Positions 9,044-18,126 of a DNA stretch of 64,000 nt are shown here, in pieces. Each line of letters begins with the position of its first letter. The first letter of the stretch is position 1. Origin of the DNA: Bacteroidota bacterium. Its GTDB lineage: Bacteria > Bacteroidota > Bacteroidia > Flavobacteriales > Flavobacteriaceae. The position numbers were made by a program, and so were the translations under genes. Under the pieces are notes generated by a model. That model was not told the origin of the DNA and made no database searches. It saw nothing but the letters and a program-made list of their open reading frames with translations. Location: assembly GCA_003650305.1 (NCBI GenBank), contig QMOV01000001.1, positions 1 to 64,000 of the forward strand, given 5' to 3'.

Positions 9044-9076
9044 TCCCGATAGCTCCCGATAGCTATCGGGACGGGA
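9044..9076. repeat. Intergenic palindrome, TCCCGATAGCTATCGGGA type
   Basis: A perfect 16-bp palindrome cccgatagctatcggg at 9055-9070 is preceded by a partial direct copy (tcccgatagc). Related palindromes occur at 24013-24030 and 44755-44772. They resemble repetitive extragenic palindromes that are frequent in flavobacterial genomes. Confidence 0.75.
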
Positions 9077-9100
9077 AGGAATCTTAAACAATATATCTAA

Positions 9101-9129
9101 AAAGCTACTTTTAATTAAGTAGCTTTTTT
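9101..9129 (+). terminator. Rho-independent terminator after ompH
   Basis: A 9-bp perfect stem, aaagctact (9101-9109) with agtagcttt (9118-9126), is followed by a T-run. It closes the uppS-bamA-ompH operon. The T-run merges with the murI promoter element. Confidence 0.8.
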
Positions 9130-9136
9130 ATTTTTG
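9129..9136 (+). promoter_or_regulatory. Probable -7 element for murI
   Basis: TATTTTTG fits TAnnTTTG and lies only 4 bases before the ATG at 9141. If it is used, the murI mRNA would be leaderless or nearly so. It overlaps the T-run of the preceding terminator. Confidence 0.35.
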
Positions 9137-9140
9137 TTAT

Positions 9141-9917
9141 ATGAGACAACCAATAGGTATTTTTGATTCTGGAGTAGGAGGTACTTCAATTTGGAAAGAA
9201 ATTCATACGCTTTTACCAAACGAAAACACCATCTATCTTGCCGATAGTAAACATGCTCCTTATGGTAATAAGTCTAAAGAAAGAATCATTGAATTAAGCA
9301 TAAAAAATACTGAATTACTATTAGAAAAAGACTGTAAACTAATTGTAGTAGCATGCAACACAGCAACCACTAACGCAATTAAAACACTAAGAGAAACCTA
9401 TCCTATTCCATTTATTGGTATTGAACCTGCAATTAAACCAGCAGCATTTCGAACACAAACCAAAACTGTAGGTATCTTAGCTACAAAAGGAACACTTTCA
9501 AGCGAGTTGTTTCATAAAACGACTAATCTGTTTGCAAATAATATTACTGTTGTCGAGCAAATTGGTGAAGGCATTGTTCCATTAATTGAAAGCGGCAAAG
9601 CGCAATCTGATGAGATGAAATCCTTACTTAAAATTTATCTTAAGCCAATGCTAGATGCTAATATCGATTATTTGGTTTTGGGTTGTACACATTATCCTTA
9701 CTTAATCCCATTATTAGTTGAGATGCTCCCTAAACACATAAAAATTATCGATTCTGGTGAAGCAGTAGCATTACAAACTAAAGCTGTTCTGAAGCAATAT
9801 AATATGCTTAACCTCCAAGTTTCAAAAAACAAATCCCAATTCTATTCTAACGAAAATCCTAAAGTAATGTCTTCCCTTTTAAGTGACAGTTATAATGTTG
9901 ATTATTTGGATTTTTAG
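9141..9917 (+). CDS. murI: Glutamate racemase
   Basis: The product interconverts L- and D-glutamate in the cytoplasm and supplies D-Glu for peptidoglycan. It has 258 residues, normal for the family. The two catalytic cysteines are visible: Cys72 in VACNTATT and Cys182 in LGCTHYP. The N-terminal GIFDSGVGG and the ADSKHAPYG motifs complete the active site. It is separated from the ompH operon by a palindrome and a terminator, so it is probably transcribed alone. The next gene is convergent. Confidence 0.95.
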   Translation: MRQPIGIFDSGVGGTSIWKEIHTLLPNENTIYLADSKHAPYGNKSKERIIELSIKNTELLLEKDCKLIVVACNTATTNAIKTLRETYPIPFIGIEPAIKPAAFRTQTKTVGILATKGTLSSELFHKTTNLFANNITVVEQIGEGIVPLIESGKAQSDEMKSLLKIYLKPMLDANIDYLVLGCTHYPYLIPLLVEMLPKHIKIIDSGEAVALQTKAVLKQYNMLNLQVSKNKSQFYSNENPKVMSSLLSDSYNVDYLDF

Positions 9918-10009
9918 TGCTTTGTCATTCCTTCGTATCTTACTAATTGTAGTCGAAGTTAAGACTGGAATCTATTATTCTTCTAAAAGACAATAATGGT
10001 TTAACAGAA

Positions 10010-11020
10010 TTAATAATTTATACTTGGACATTCGCAATCCCATTTTTCTCGTTTAACTCCAAAATTGTATCCTAAAGTTAATTGATGAAATCCACCATTG
10101 GTAAACACTACTGAATTTGCTTGATATGAATATGTGTATGCAAAAACAAATTCATTATAGTCAACACCAACTATAGGTGTAAAGTACTGTAATTTTTGAC
10201 TATTCACTCCTGAACCATCTAAAAACTGAGCGCCATCAAAACTTCTTCTATAAGATATTCCGCCCCAAATCTTCCCGAAATCCATTTTTTTATATCCTTT
10301 AAAGTTTGTATCAAGAAAAGATTCTTGAGTTGCATCTCTATATACATACATCAAAGAAGGCTCAAAACTCCATTCACTATTAATTTTATGAAAAACATTT
10401 CCGACAGAAAACAAATAAGTTCTTAAATTAGAGAAACTTAATCCTTGTTCGTTAAAATTAATCCCGTCATTACTTAATAAGTTTTTTACAGTTGCATGTG
10501 CATAAAAATTAATAAAATGATAAGAAAATCCAAAATCGACATTAAAGTTAGTAGCACTTTGCTCTATGCCTCCAATAATAGGATCAAAACCTTGCGCCAA
10601 AAATGAAGTTTCATCTAGTTTATATTGAATCACTCCAGCACTCAACCCAAAAGAAAACATGTTTAAATCTATAGGATTTCTAGAAAACATTAAGTGGTGT
10701 GCATAAGTTAAATATACACCGTTTTGAGAATGAAAACCATTTTTATCACTATAAATAATACCTCCAACACCTGAATTAGAATAGCCAACTCTACCATTTA
10801 CACTTAAAGTTGTTAACTTTGGTGCTTCATTTTGCCCAAACCATTGCTGACGTGTTGTTAACCTAATTTTATTAGCATTACCCACTCCTGCCATAGAAGG
10901 ATGAATTAAGTAATAATTATCGGTTAAATAATCTGAATATATTGGCAAGCCTTCTTGGGCTATGCTAATTTGAGTAAATAAAGCCATAAGACTTATTAAA
11001 CAAAGCTTTATTAATTTCAT
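10010..11020 (-). CDS. PorP/SprF-family outer membrane protein
   Basis: The product has 336 residues, with a signal peptide ending QISIAQ and then YSDYLTDNYYLIHPSMAGVG, the usual opening of PorP/SprF proteins (the variant of the N/P-rich entry motif seen after the signal peptide). The rest is a predicted beta-barrel with many aromatic strands and a C-terminal LTLGYNFG strand. Members of this family anchor type IX secretion adhesins or help their export at the outer membrane. It stands alone here, with no large adhesin gene beside it, so its partner is unknown. It is convergent with murI and divergent from nfu. Confidence 0.85.
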   Translation of the reverse strand: MKLIKLCLISLMALFTQISIAQEGLPIYSDYLTDNYYLIHPSMAGVGNANKIRLTTRQQWFGQNEAPKLTTLSVNGRVGYSNSGVGGIIYSDKNGFHSQNGVYLTYAHHLMFSRNPIDLNMFSFGLSAGVIQYKLDETSFLAQGFDPIIGGIEQSATNFNVDFGFSYHFINFYAHATVKNLLSNDGINFNEQGLSFSNLRTYLFSVGNVFHKINSEWSFEPSLMYVYRDATQESFLDTNFKGYKKMDFGKIWGGISYRRSFDGAQFLDGSGVNSQKLQYFTPIVGVDYNEFVFAYTYSYQANSVVFTNGGFHQLTLGYNFGVKREKWDCECPSINY

Positions 11021-11436
11021 ATCAATTTATTCAATTCGTAGTAAAATTAGTTTTAAATTTGTTAAATACTCCAATTTGTTTCTTAAAATTCTAACACAAA
11101 TCGCTTAACTGCAATTGTTCTTCGTTTAATAGATTACTCTATCTTTAACTTTCTACAGATACTTTTTACAATATACAATGCTGTCAAATATATAAATTTT
11201 TGATTTAGGTTAGTTATCATACTGTTGATATTCTTCTGGCCAATAAAAGTTAACTATTATCAAAAAAAATATCACTTCAATATGCTACTAACATATTTAC
11301 ATAGAGTTTATTGTCAAACGATAAGATTATTAAACATAACAATAATTCCTAATTAACTGTTAAATTAATTTAGATTTAAGCTACCACTTAATCTAACTCC
11401 ATTTTTCTTTTATTATTTTTGTAAAAAATAGTTGTA
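11021..11436. other. Intergenic region, divergent promoters of porP-like gene and nfu
   Basis: This 416-bp gap is very AT-rich. It separates two divergent genes. I see a promoter-like element for nfu at its right end and no ORF with family resemblance, no strong hairpin and no tandem repeat. Confidence 0.6.
11414..11421 (+). promoter_or_regulatory. Probable -7 element for the NifU-like gene
   Basis: TATTTTTG matches the Bacteroidetes consensus and lies 15 bases before the ATG at 11437. No clear -33 TTG was found. Confidence 0.45.
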
Positions 11437-12339
11437 ATGAATAAAATCAACGTTTCAATACAGGAAACCAGTAATTCATCAATTTTAAAATTTGAAACTA
11501 ATTCTTTTTTAACTAAATATGAAAGTTTTGAATTTAATAACATAGATGACGCAAAAAAATCCCCTTTAGCGCAACAGTTGTTTCATTTACCTTTTGTAAA
11601 AAAGATATATATCTCAGGTAATTTTATTGCAATTGAACGCTACGATATTGTGGAATGGGCAGACGTACAAAATGAAGTCTCTACTCAAATAGAAGACTAC
11701 CTTAATACTGGAGGAATAGTTGTTGAATCCTCTTCTGAAAAGAAAAAAAATCCTGTGACCATATATGCAGAAAGCACTCCAAACCCTTCAGTAATTAAAT
11801 TTGTAGCAAATAAAAATTTAGTGTCTTCAATGTTTGAATTTTCCTCTGTAGATGAATCCAAAGCTTCACCTTTTGCTACAGCATTATTTAACTTCCCTTT
11901 TGTGAAAAGTGTTTTTTTAGACGAAAATTATATTTCTGTAACAAAATATAATGGGACAGATTGGAATGATGTTACAATGGATTTGAGAGAATTTATTAGA
12001 AGTTACATAGAGAATGGTAAAGAATTAGTTTTTGCTAATGCTACAGAAATTACCAAAAAAAATGACGCCTCTAAAGAAGAAGACTTTGAAGCTTTAGACG
12101 ATATATCAAAAGAGATTGTAAATATCCTTGAAGAATATGTGAAACCAGCCGTTGCAAGTGATGGAGGTAATATTCAATTTGAATCGTATAATGCAGATAC
12201 CAAAACCGTAAAAGTAATTCTACAAGGAGCATGTAGCGGTTGCCCTTCTTCAACATTTACCTTAAAAAATGGTATAGAGAACATGCTTAAAGAATTGCTT
12301 AAAGACAAAGTTGAAACTGTTGAGGCTATAAATGGGTAG
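11437..12339 (+). CDS. NifU-family iron-sulfur carrier with duplicated Nfu N-domain
   Basis: The product has 300 residues. Two Nfu N-terminal domains come first: residues about 1-95 (with SPLAQQLFHLPFVKKIYISGNF) and about 107-190 (TPNPSVIKFVANK, then SPFATALFNFPFVKSVFL). The C-terminal NifU domain (about 225-300) has the cluster-binding pair Cys266 and Cys269 in GACSGCPSS. Such proteins carry a 4Fe-4S cluster from the assembly scaffold to target enzymes in the cytoplasm. The first N-domain lacks the TPNP signature that the second has, suggesting duplication and divergence. It likely serves the many Fe-S proteins encoded in this genome, including QueG, MutY and ActB. Confidence 0.88.
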   Translation: MNKINVSIQETSNSSILKFETNSFLTKYESFEFNNIDDAKKSPLAQQLFHLPFVKKIYISGNFIAIERYDIVEWADVQNEVSTQIEDYLNTGGIVVESSSEKKKNPVTIYAESTPNPSVIKFVANKNLVSSMFEFSSVDESKASPFATALFNFPFVKSVFLDENYISVTKYNGTDWNDVTMDLREFIRSYIENGKELVFANATEITKKNDASKEEDFEALDDISKEIVNILEEYVKPAVASDGGNIQFESYNADTKTVKVILQGACSGCPSSTFTLKNGIENMLKELLKDKVETVEAING

Positions 12340-12412
12340 CTTTAAAATTCTATAAAAAAAGCATATAAATCATGAGCGCTTTTGTATACTATAATTTCCC
12401 TAATTTAGTACT

Positions 12413-14515
12413 ATGAAAAACATCCCATTATTATTAATTATTGTTTTAATAAGTTGTAAAGGTCAAAACACTGAGCCTATGAAACATAAATATTCCAATG
12501 ACCTCATTAACGAAACAAGCCCTTACCTTTTACAACATGCGCATAATCCAGTAAACTGGAAAGCTTGGAACGATAACACTTTAGAGCAAGCGAAAAGCGA
12601 AAATAAACTCATAATAATTAGTATTGGCTATGCAGCTTGCCATTGGTGTCACGTAATGGAAAGAGAAAGTTTTGAAGACAGTCTTGTTGCTCAAACCATG
12701 AACACAAATTTTATCAGCATTAAAGTTGACAGGGAGGAACGTCCAGACATAGATCAAGTGTATATGAATGCCGTCCAACTTATGATTGGTCGTGGCGGCT
12801 GGCCTTTAAATGTTATTGCTTTACCTGACGGAAGACCAATTTGGGGAGGAACTTATTTTAAAAAAGAGCAATGGATAAGTGCATTAAATCAAATTTCTAA
12901 AGCATATAAAGAGTCTCCTAAAAAACTTTACGAATATGCCGACAAACTAGAACAAGGTATAAAATCTATAGACATTGTATCTCTTAATAAAGATGAAGCT
13001 ATATTTAAGAATGAATTTATTGATAAGACTATAAAAAAATGGACAAAGCAATTTGATAATAAAGAAGGTGGTATGAATCGTGCTCCAAAATTTATGATGC
13101 CTAATAACCTACACTTTTTTTTGCGACATGCATATCAAAATAACGATTTAGAGCTTCAGGAATACGTAAACTTAACACTAACTAAAATAGCTTATGGAGG
13201 TGTTTATGATCAAATAGGAGGTGGTTTTTCTCGATATTCAGTAGATTACAAATGGCATATTCCACATTTTGAAAAAATGCTTTACGATAATGCTCAACTT
13301 GTAAGTTTGTATAGCGATGCATATGTAATCACTAAAAATAAATTATACAAAGATGTTGTTTATGAAACTCTCGAATTTGTTGAACGTGAGCTTACAGATA
13401 AAGAAGGTACTTTCTATTCTTCTTTAGACGCAGATAGCACTACGCCAAATGGCGAATTAGAAGAAGGGGCTTATTATGTTTGGACAAAAGAAGAGCTAAA
13501 ACCATTATTGGGAAATGATTACGATATTTTTGCTGATTATTATAATGTTAACAACTATGGTTTTTGGGAACATAAAAACTATGTATTGATTAGAAAAGAT
13601 AGTGACAAAGATGTAGCTAAAAAGCATAACATTTCTTATGAAGAATTATCTAGTAAATTAATTGTATGGAAATCTTTACTTTTTTTAGAAAGAGAAAAAC
13701 GAAATCGTCCCAGATTAGATGATAAAATACTTACCTCATGGAATGCGCTTATGCTTAAAGGCTATGTAGATGCTTATCGTGTCTTTGAAGAACCAAAATT
13801 TTTAGCTTCAGCAATAAAAAATGCTGAATTTATTTTGGCTAAGCAATTAAATAAAAATGGTCGATTAAACCATAGTTATAAAGAAGGGAAGAGTACTATA
13901 AATGGTTATTTAGAAGATTACGCTGCAACGATTGAAGCTTTTATTACACTTTATGAAAGTACTTTAGAGGAAAAATGGCTTCGTACAGCTAGAGATTTAA
14001 CCAATTATACTTTTAATCACTTTTTTGATGACCAAAACAAAATGTTCTATTTCACCTCTAATGAAGATCCATCATTAGTAACTAGAAATATTGAATATAG
14101 AGATAATGTTATTCCTGCGAGTAGCTCCATAATGGCAAAAAACCTATTCAAACTTTCACACTATTTCGATAATGAAGCTTATCTTAAAACAGCAACTACA
14201 ATGCTTAATAATGTTAAACCTGAAATTGAAGCCCATCCTACAGGATTTTCTAATTGGTTAGATTTAATGCTCAATTTTACTAATAAATATTACGAAGTAG
14301 CAATAGTTGGTAAAGATGTATTCGAAAAAATTAATGACTTAAACAAAATATATATTCCAAATAAGCTTATAATTGGAAGTCAAAATGAAAACGATTTGCC
14401 TCTACTAAAAAATAAATATACTGAAGGCAAAACCCTCAATTATGTTTGTGTAAACAAAGTATGTAAGTTCCCAGTTGAACAAGTAAATCATGCTATAAAA
14501 CAAATTAAAAACTAA
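12413..14515 (+). CDS. DUF255 thioredoxin-fold lipoprotein (YyaL/SSP411 family)
   Basis: The product has 700 residues. It starts with a lipoprotein signal peptide, lipobox LISC with Cys15, so it should be lipid-anchored outside the cytoplasm. Residues about 25-190 form the DUF255 thioredoxin-like domain with Cys76 and Cys79 in AACHWCHVM and the downstream FISIKVDREERPDIDQVYMN. The remainder resembles an alpha/alpha barrel of the six-hairpin glycosidase type (HFEKMLYDNAQL, WNALMLKGYVDAY). Most relatives are cytoplasmic and of unknown substrate; the lipobox is the notable difference. It is followed after 4 bases by the DUF1304 gene, so the two are probably co-transcribed. Confidence 0.85.
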   Translation: MKNIPLLLIIVLISCKGQNTEPMKHKYSNDLINETSPYLLQHAHNPVNWKAWNDNTLEQAKSENKLIIISIGYAACHWCHVMERESFEDSLVAQTMNTNFISIKVDREERPDIDQVYMNAVQLMIGRGGWPLNVIALPDGRPIWGGTYFKKEQWISALNQISKAYKESPKKLYEYADKLEQGIKSIDIVSLNKDEAIFKNEFIDKTIKKWTKQFDNKEGGMNRAPKFMMPNNLHFFLRHAYQNNDLELQEYVNLTLTKIAYGGVYDQIGGGFSRYSVDYKWHIPHFEKMLYDNAQLVSLYSDAYVITKNKLYKDVVYETLEFVERELTDKEGTFYSSLDADSTTPNGELEEGAYYVWTKEELKPLLGNDYDIFADYYNVNNYGFWEHKNYVLIRKDSDKDVAKKHNISYEELSSKLIVWKSLLFLEREKRNRPRLDDKILTSWNALMLKGYVDAYRVFEEPKFLASAIKNAEFILAKQLNKNGRLNHSYKEGKSTINGYLEDYAATIEAFITLYESTLEEKWLRTARDLTNYTFNHFFDDQNKMFYFTSNEDPSLVTRNIEYRDNVIPASSSIMAKNLFKLSHYFDNEAYLKTATTMLNNVKPEIEAHPTGFSNWLDLMLNFTNKYYEVAIVGKDVFEKINDLNKIYIPNKLIIGSQNENDLPLLKNKYTEGKTLNYVCVNKVCKFPVEQVNHAIKQIKN

Positions 14516-14519
14516 AATT

Positions 14520-14873
14520 ATGAACTTATTACTTACTATCTTGATTGCATTTGTAGCTTTAGAACATATCTATTTTCTAGTTTTAGAAATGTTTTTTTGG
14601 ACAAAACCAATAGGCTTAAAAACATTTGGTCTAAAAAAAGAATATGCCGAACAATCTAAAGTGTTAGCTGCTAATCAAGGATTATATAATGGCTTTTTAG
14701 CGGCTGGTTTGGTTTGGTCTATTGTTGAAAAAAATACTGAAATTGCCTTTTTCTTTTTAAGTTGTGTAATAATAGCTGGTGTTTATGGAGCGTATTCAAC
14801 TAAAAATATAAAATTGTTTTTTTTACAATCCGTACCAGCGCTTTTAGCCTTACTCTTGATGTGTTTGAATTAG
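14520..14873 (+). CDS. DUF1304 family small membrane protein
   Basis: The product has 117 residues with four predicted membrane helices. It opens LTILIAFVALEHIYFLVLEMFFW, the conserved His-Glu-rich start of DUF1304 proteins, and has NQGLYNGFLAAGL in the second helix, also typical. The function of the family is unknown. The start is 4 bases after the DUF255 stop, so expression is likely shared with it. Confidence 0.85.
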   Translation: MNLLLTILIAFVALEHIYFLVLEMFFWTKPIGLKTFGLKKEYAEQSKVLAANQGLYNGFLAAGLVWSIVEKNTEIAFFFLSCVIIAGVYGAYSTKNIKLFFLQSVPALLALLLMCLN

Positions 14874-14891
14874 CTTAATTCAAATTTTTAG

Positions 14892-14978
14892 TGTTATAAA
14901 AACTGTGATGAATCTTTAAATATTTATGGTATAGAAATTCCTTATCCGCATCAAGTAGAAATACATAAAAATGCTTAA
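14892..14978 (+). pseudogene. Possible C-terminal fragment of an MscS-type mechanosensitive channel
   Basis: The gap after DUF1304 contains an open stretch that reads CDESLNIYGIEIPYPHQVEI then HKNA and a stop. The phrase YGIEIPYPHQVEIHK resembles the C-terminal tail of MscS-family channels in Bacteroidetes. A stop codon at 14889-14891 closes the frame upstream, so only about 28 residues remain and no start codon or promoter is present. Its stop overlaps the end of tsaB on the other strand. This looks like the leftover of a deleted gene; the identification rests on a short motif. Confidence 0.4.
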
Positions 14979-15646
14979 GCCTTTGGTTTTATAGCAATAA
15001 AATCTTTTAAATAATATGGTTCAAAATAAGCGATATCTTCAGTATCGTTTTTTTTGTATTTGGTATAAGCTAACAAGCCCATTTCTTTTGCTGAAGGTAA
15101 TTTGTTATCCACAAAAACCGCATTAGGATGGTCGATTAATCCTTTCGTTTTTTCAACTCCATTACCAATAAAATATACTTTTCCTTTTTCAAGATATTCA
15201 GCAAACGAGCTTTTATCTAAAATTTGGGCTTGTGTTTCTCGTATTTGTTGATGTTCAGAATTAAAAATAGCCGAATACACTTCCATACGTCTGGCATCTA
15301 ACATAGAAACAATAACTCTATCTTCTACATTGATTTGGTGTGCTAACGATTCTAATGTAAAAACTGAAACAAAAGGTATATCTAAAGCATAACATAATCC
15401 TTTTGCTGCCGAAACACCTATACGCAATCCTGTATAAGATCCTGGACCTTTACTTATAGCAATTGCATTTAGGTTTGAAAGTTCAAGATTAGCTTCCTTT
15501 AAAACCTCATCTATATAAACATGCAATCGCTCTGCATGAGAAAAATTATCGTTATAATCTTCCTTTAAAACCAAAGTCTCTCCACCTTTAGAAAGAGAGA
15601 CTGAACAATTGGTTGTACTTGTTTCTATGTTTAATAGTATTGTCAA
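14975..15646 (-). CDS. tsaB: tRNA threonylcarbamoyladenosine biosynthesis protein TsaB
   Basis: TsaB is the partner subunit that lets TsaD transfer the threonylcarbamoyl group to A37 of ANN-decoding tRNAs in the cytoplasm. The product has 223 residues, with LLNIETSTTNCSVSLS at the N-terminus and KGPGSYTGLRIGVSAAKGL around residue 65, both signatures of TsaB. The start is directly after the stop of the TolC-family gene upstream (15647), so it may be co-transcribed with the efflux operon although the functions are unrelated. Confidence 0.93.
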   Translation of the reverse strand: MTILLNIETSTTNCSVSLSKGGETLVLKEDYNDNFSHAERLHVYIDEVLKEANLELSNLNAIAISKGPGSYTGLRIGVSAAKGLCYALDIPFVSVFTLESLAHQINVEDRVIVSMLDARRMEVYSAIFNSEHQQIRETQAQILDKSSFAEYLEKGKVYFIGNGVEKTKGLIDHPNAVFVDNKLPSAKEMGLLAYTKYKKNDTEDIAYFEPYYLKDFIAIKPKA

Positions 15647-16975
15647 TTAATCTAATGTAATTGTTTTTCCGAGGTAAAAGTCTAAAACTTTTGTTTTAAA
15701 AACAAAATCGTATTTCGCATTTATTAAAGACGATTGTGCATTTATTAATCGAATTCTTGCTTGTTCTAATTCAAACGAGTTCATAGAACCAAGTGTATAA
15801 CGCTCTTGAGAATTATTAAATGCTAATTCTTGAGAAGACAAAGATTTTTTTGCAGCTTCAAAAGTTTTTAAAGCAGCCTGAGCTTCTGTAAATGCACGTT
15901 GTATATTCGTTTCTAAATTAAGTTTAGCCTGTATTAAATCTAATTTACTATTCTCTTTCTGAATCTTAGATTTTGCTACAGCCGTTTTATTTTGAAATCT
16001 TGAAAATATTGGAATACTAACATTTAGACTAAAATTGTGTCCTTTATTTAAGTCTAACTCTCTAAAAAATGCTTGTTTAATAAAATCGTTTTTAGATTCA
16101 CTCCAAACAGAGCCAAAGCCATAACTAACACTTACTGAAGGATAGTATCCAGATTTAGATATTTCCGTGCTCAATTCTGAATTTTCAATATCTTTTTGAG
16201 CCACTTTAATTTCGTGTCTGTTTTCAAAAGCATAGTTTAATATTGGATTTATATCATTATACATTAAAGCAGCCGATGGATTATCTACCTCAATAATCGC
16301 TACGTTAAACCCTTCAAAAGGCACCTGCAAAAGTTGTGACAATGATAATAAAGATAATGTATAGTTATTTTCAGCAACTGTTACACTTTGTGCATCGCTA
16401 CTTAAAGTTGCTTCAGCATCAAAAATATTGGCTCTTGGTTGTACTCCTGCATCAACTAAGTCTTTTACTTGTTGTAATTGTTTGTTAGAGAAATTATATT
16501 GTGCTTGGGCAGTTTCTAATCGTTCTTTATTAAACAAAACATTTAAATAAGAGTTTGCTACATTTAGCGATATATCATCTTTAATTCTATTAAGCTCTAA
16601 CTGATTTGTTTCGAAATTTAATTGTGACTGCTTATATAAATTGGTTGTTCTAAAGCCGTTAAAAACGTTTTGGTTTACACTAAAATTATAATTAAATGAA
16701 TGTGTTGTTTGACTATTAATTCTTTGATTAGAAACTGGATCAAAACCTGAACCAATACTCATGCGTTCTCCTAGACTACCACTTACTGATGGTAAAAAAT
16801 TACCTTTTGCTCCTATTATATCTTGTTCATTTATAAGTAATGTATTTTCACTTTTTTTGATAGTTATATTATTTTCTAACGCATAATTAACACACTCTTG
16901 TAAAGTCCATATCTTATTTTGTGCAGATAAAGAAATGCATACTGTAAGTAATAATGCGGTGAAATAATACTTCAT
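15647..16975 (-). CDS. TolC-family outer membrane efflux protein
   Basis: The track ORF starts at 17017, inside the adaptor gene. The ATG at 16975 gives a better signal peptide (KYYFTALLLTVCISLSAQ) and a protein of 442 residues, so I use it. The chain has the repeated long helices of TolC trimers (LQECVNYALENNITIKKSEN; LDLIQAKLNLETNIQRAFTE) and the internal two-fold repeat of the OEP family. It would form the outer-membrane exit duct for the ABC exporter encoded by the four genes upstream on the same strand. Confidence 0.9.
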   Translation of the reverse strand: MKYYFTALLLTVCISLSAQNKIWTLQECVNYALENNITIKKSENTLLINEQDIIGAKGNFLPSVSGSLGERMSIGSGFDPVSNQRINSQTTHSFNYNFSVNQNVFNGFRTTNLYKQSQLNFETNQLELNRIKDDISLNVANSYLNVLFNKERLETAQAQYNFSNKQLQQVKDLVDAGVQPRANIFDAEATLSSDAQSVTVAENNYTLSLLSLSQLLQVPFEGFNVAIIEVDNPSAALMYNDINPILNYAFENRHEIKVAQKDIENSELSTEISKSGYYPSVSVSYGFGSVWSESKNDFIKQAFFRELDLNKGHNFSLNVSIPIFSRFQNKTAVAKSKIQKENSKLDLIQAKLNLETNIQRAFTEAQAALKTFEAAKKSLSSQELAFNNSQERYTLGSMNSFELEQARIRLINAQSSLINAKYDFVFKTKVLDFYLGKTITLD

Positions 16976-16991
16976 ATTAACGTTATTAAAA

Positions 16992-18113
16992 TTAATTATC
17001 CTCGTCTTCATCTTCATCGTCTTTTGATGCTTTGTTCCAAACTTTAATCTTATTGCCTTCTTCTACGCCTTCAAGAATTTCGATATTAATTCCATCCGAT
17101 ATACCAAGTTCAACATCTTTCTTTTCGAACTTACCGTCTTCTTTTAGAATTTCAACAAAAGGTGCTTCTGTTATTCTATTAAATTGAAGGAGTGCTTCTT
17201 TTATAGCCAAAATACTATCCTTACTTTCGATTTGAATTTCAGCATTTGCGCTATAGCCTGCTCTTATTTTGGTTGAAGGATCTATTTCTACATCAGCCTT
17301 AATTGTAAACTGTACAGCACCATTTTCTTCTACACCTTTTGGTGCTATAAATGTGAGTTTCGCCGGAAATTCTTTAGCGTTAATGGCTCCAAGAATAACT
17401 GTTATTTCTTTACCTTCTTCAAGTTTTCCTACTTCTGCCTCATCTACCTTGCCTTCAAAAATCATAATGCTCATGTCTGCAATAGTTGCAATAGTAGTGC
17501 CTGCATTAAAGTTATTACTCTGAATAACTTGATAGCCTTCGCGAACTGGAATTTCTAAAACAGTTCCAGAAATTTGCGCTATGATATTAGTATTGGCTGA
17601 ACTACCTCCCATTATTGATCCACGCTTTATGATTTGATAATCATTTTGAGCCTGATCAAGAGATTCCTTTGTTTGATTTAATGATAAATCGCTGTTTTCA
17701 AAATCTTGTTTAGAGATTACTCCTTTTTCAAAAAGTGCTTTGTTTCTATCAAATAAAATTTTGGCGTTATCGTAAGAAAATCTGGCAGATTTAATTCTAC
17801 TACTTGCACTTACTAGAGCTTGTTCATTGGGTACGACTCTAATTTTAGCAATAAGGTCTCCCTTTTTTACTAGATCTCCTTCTTCAACAAATATTTTATC
17901 TACAATTCCTGAAATTTGTGGCTTTACTTCTATCTCTTCTTCAGGAATTAATTTTCCAGTAGCCACAGCCTTTGTGTCTATTGAAGTATAGAACGGTTCT
18001 TCGGTTTTATAATCTACGATGTCTTTGGAATTTGCATCTTTAAAGTATTTTAATACTATGACTAATAGTACTAAAACAACTATTCCTAAAATAATCTTTA
18101 CAGTTTTATTCAT
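16992..18113 (-). CDS. Periplasmic adaptor subunit of tripartite ABC efflux system (HlyD/MacA type)
   Basis: The product has 373 residues. An N-terminal membrane helix (VKIILGIVVLVLLVIVLKYF) is followed by the first half of a lipoyl/barrel-sandwich domain (EIEVKPQISGIVDKIFVEEG), a coiled-coil hairpin, the second half (ISGTVLEIPVREG) and a beta-barrel domain. The C-terminus ends in an acidic tail (KDDEDEDEDN). It would bridge the inner-membrane permeases and the TolC-like duct encoded next to it. Order and strand with the ABC genes indicate one operon. Confidence 0.9.
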   Translation of the reverse strand: MNKTVKIILGIVVLVLLVIVLKYFKDANSKDIVDYKTEEPFYTSIDTKAVATGKLIPEEEIEVKPQISGIVDKIFVEEGDLVKKGDLIAKIRVVPNEQALVSASSRIKSARFSYDNAKILFDRNKALFEKGVISKQDFENSDLSLNQTKESLDQAQNDYQIIKRGSIMGGSSANTNIIAQISGTVLEIPVREGYQVIQSNNFNAGTTIATIADMSIMIFEGKVDEAEVGKLEEGKEITVILGAINAKEFPAKLTFIAPKGVEENGAVQFTIKADVEIDPSTKIRAGYSANAEIQIESKDSILAIKEALLQFNRITEAPFVEILKEDGKFEKKDVELGISDGINIEILEGVEEGNKIKVWNKASKDDEDEDEDN

Positions 18114-18126
18114 TTTTTTTGATTGT

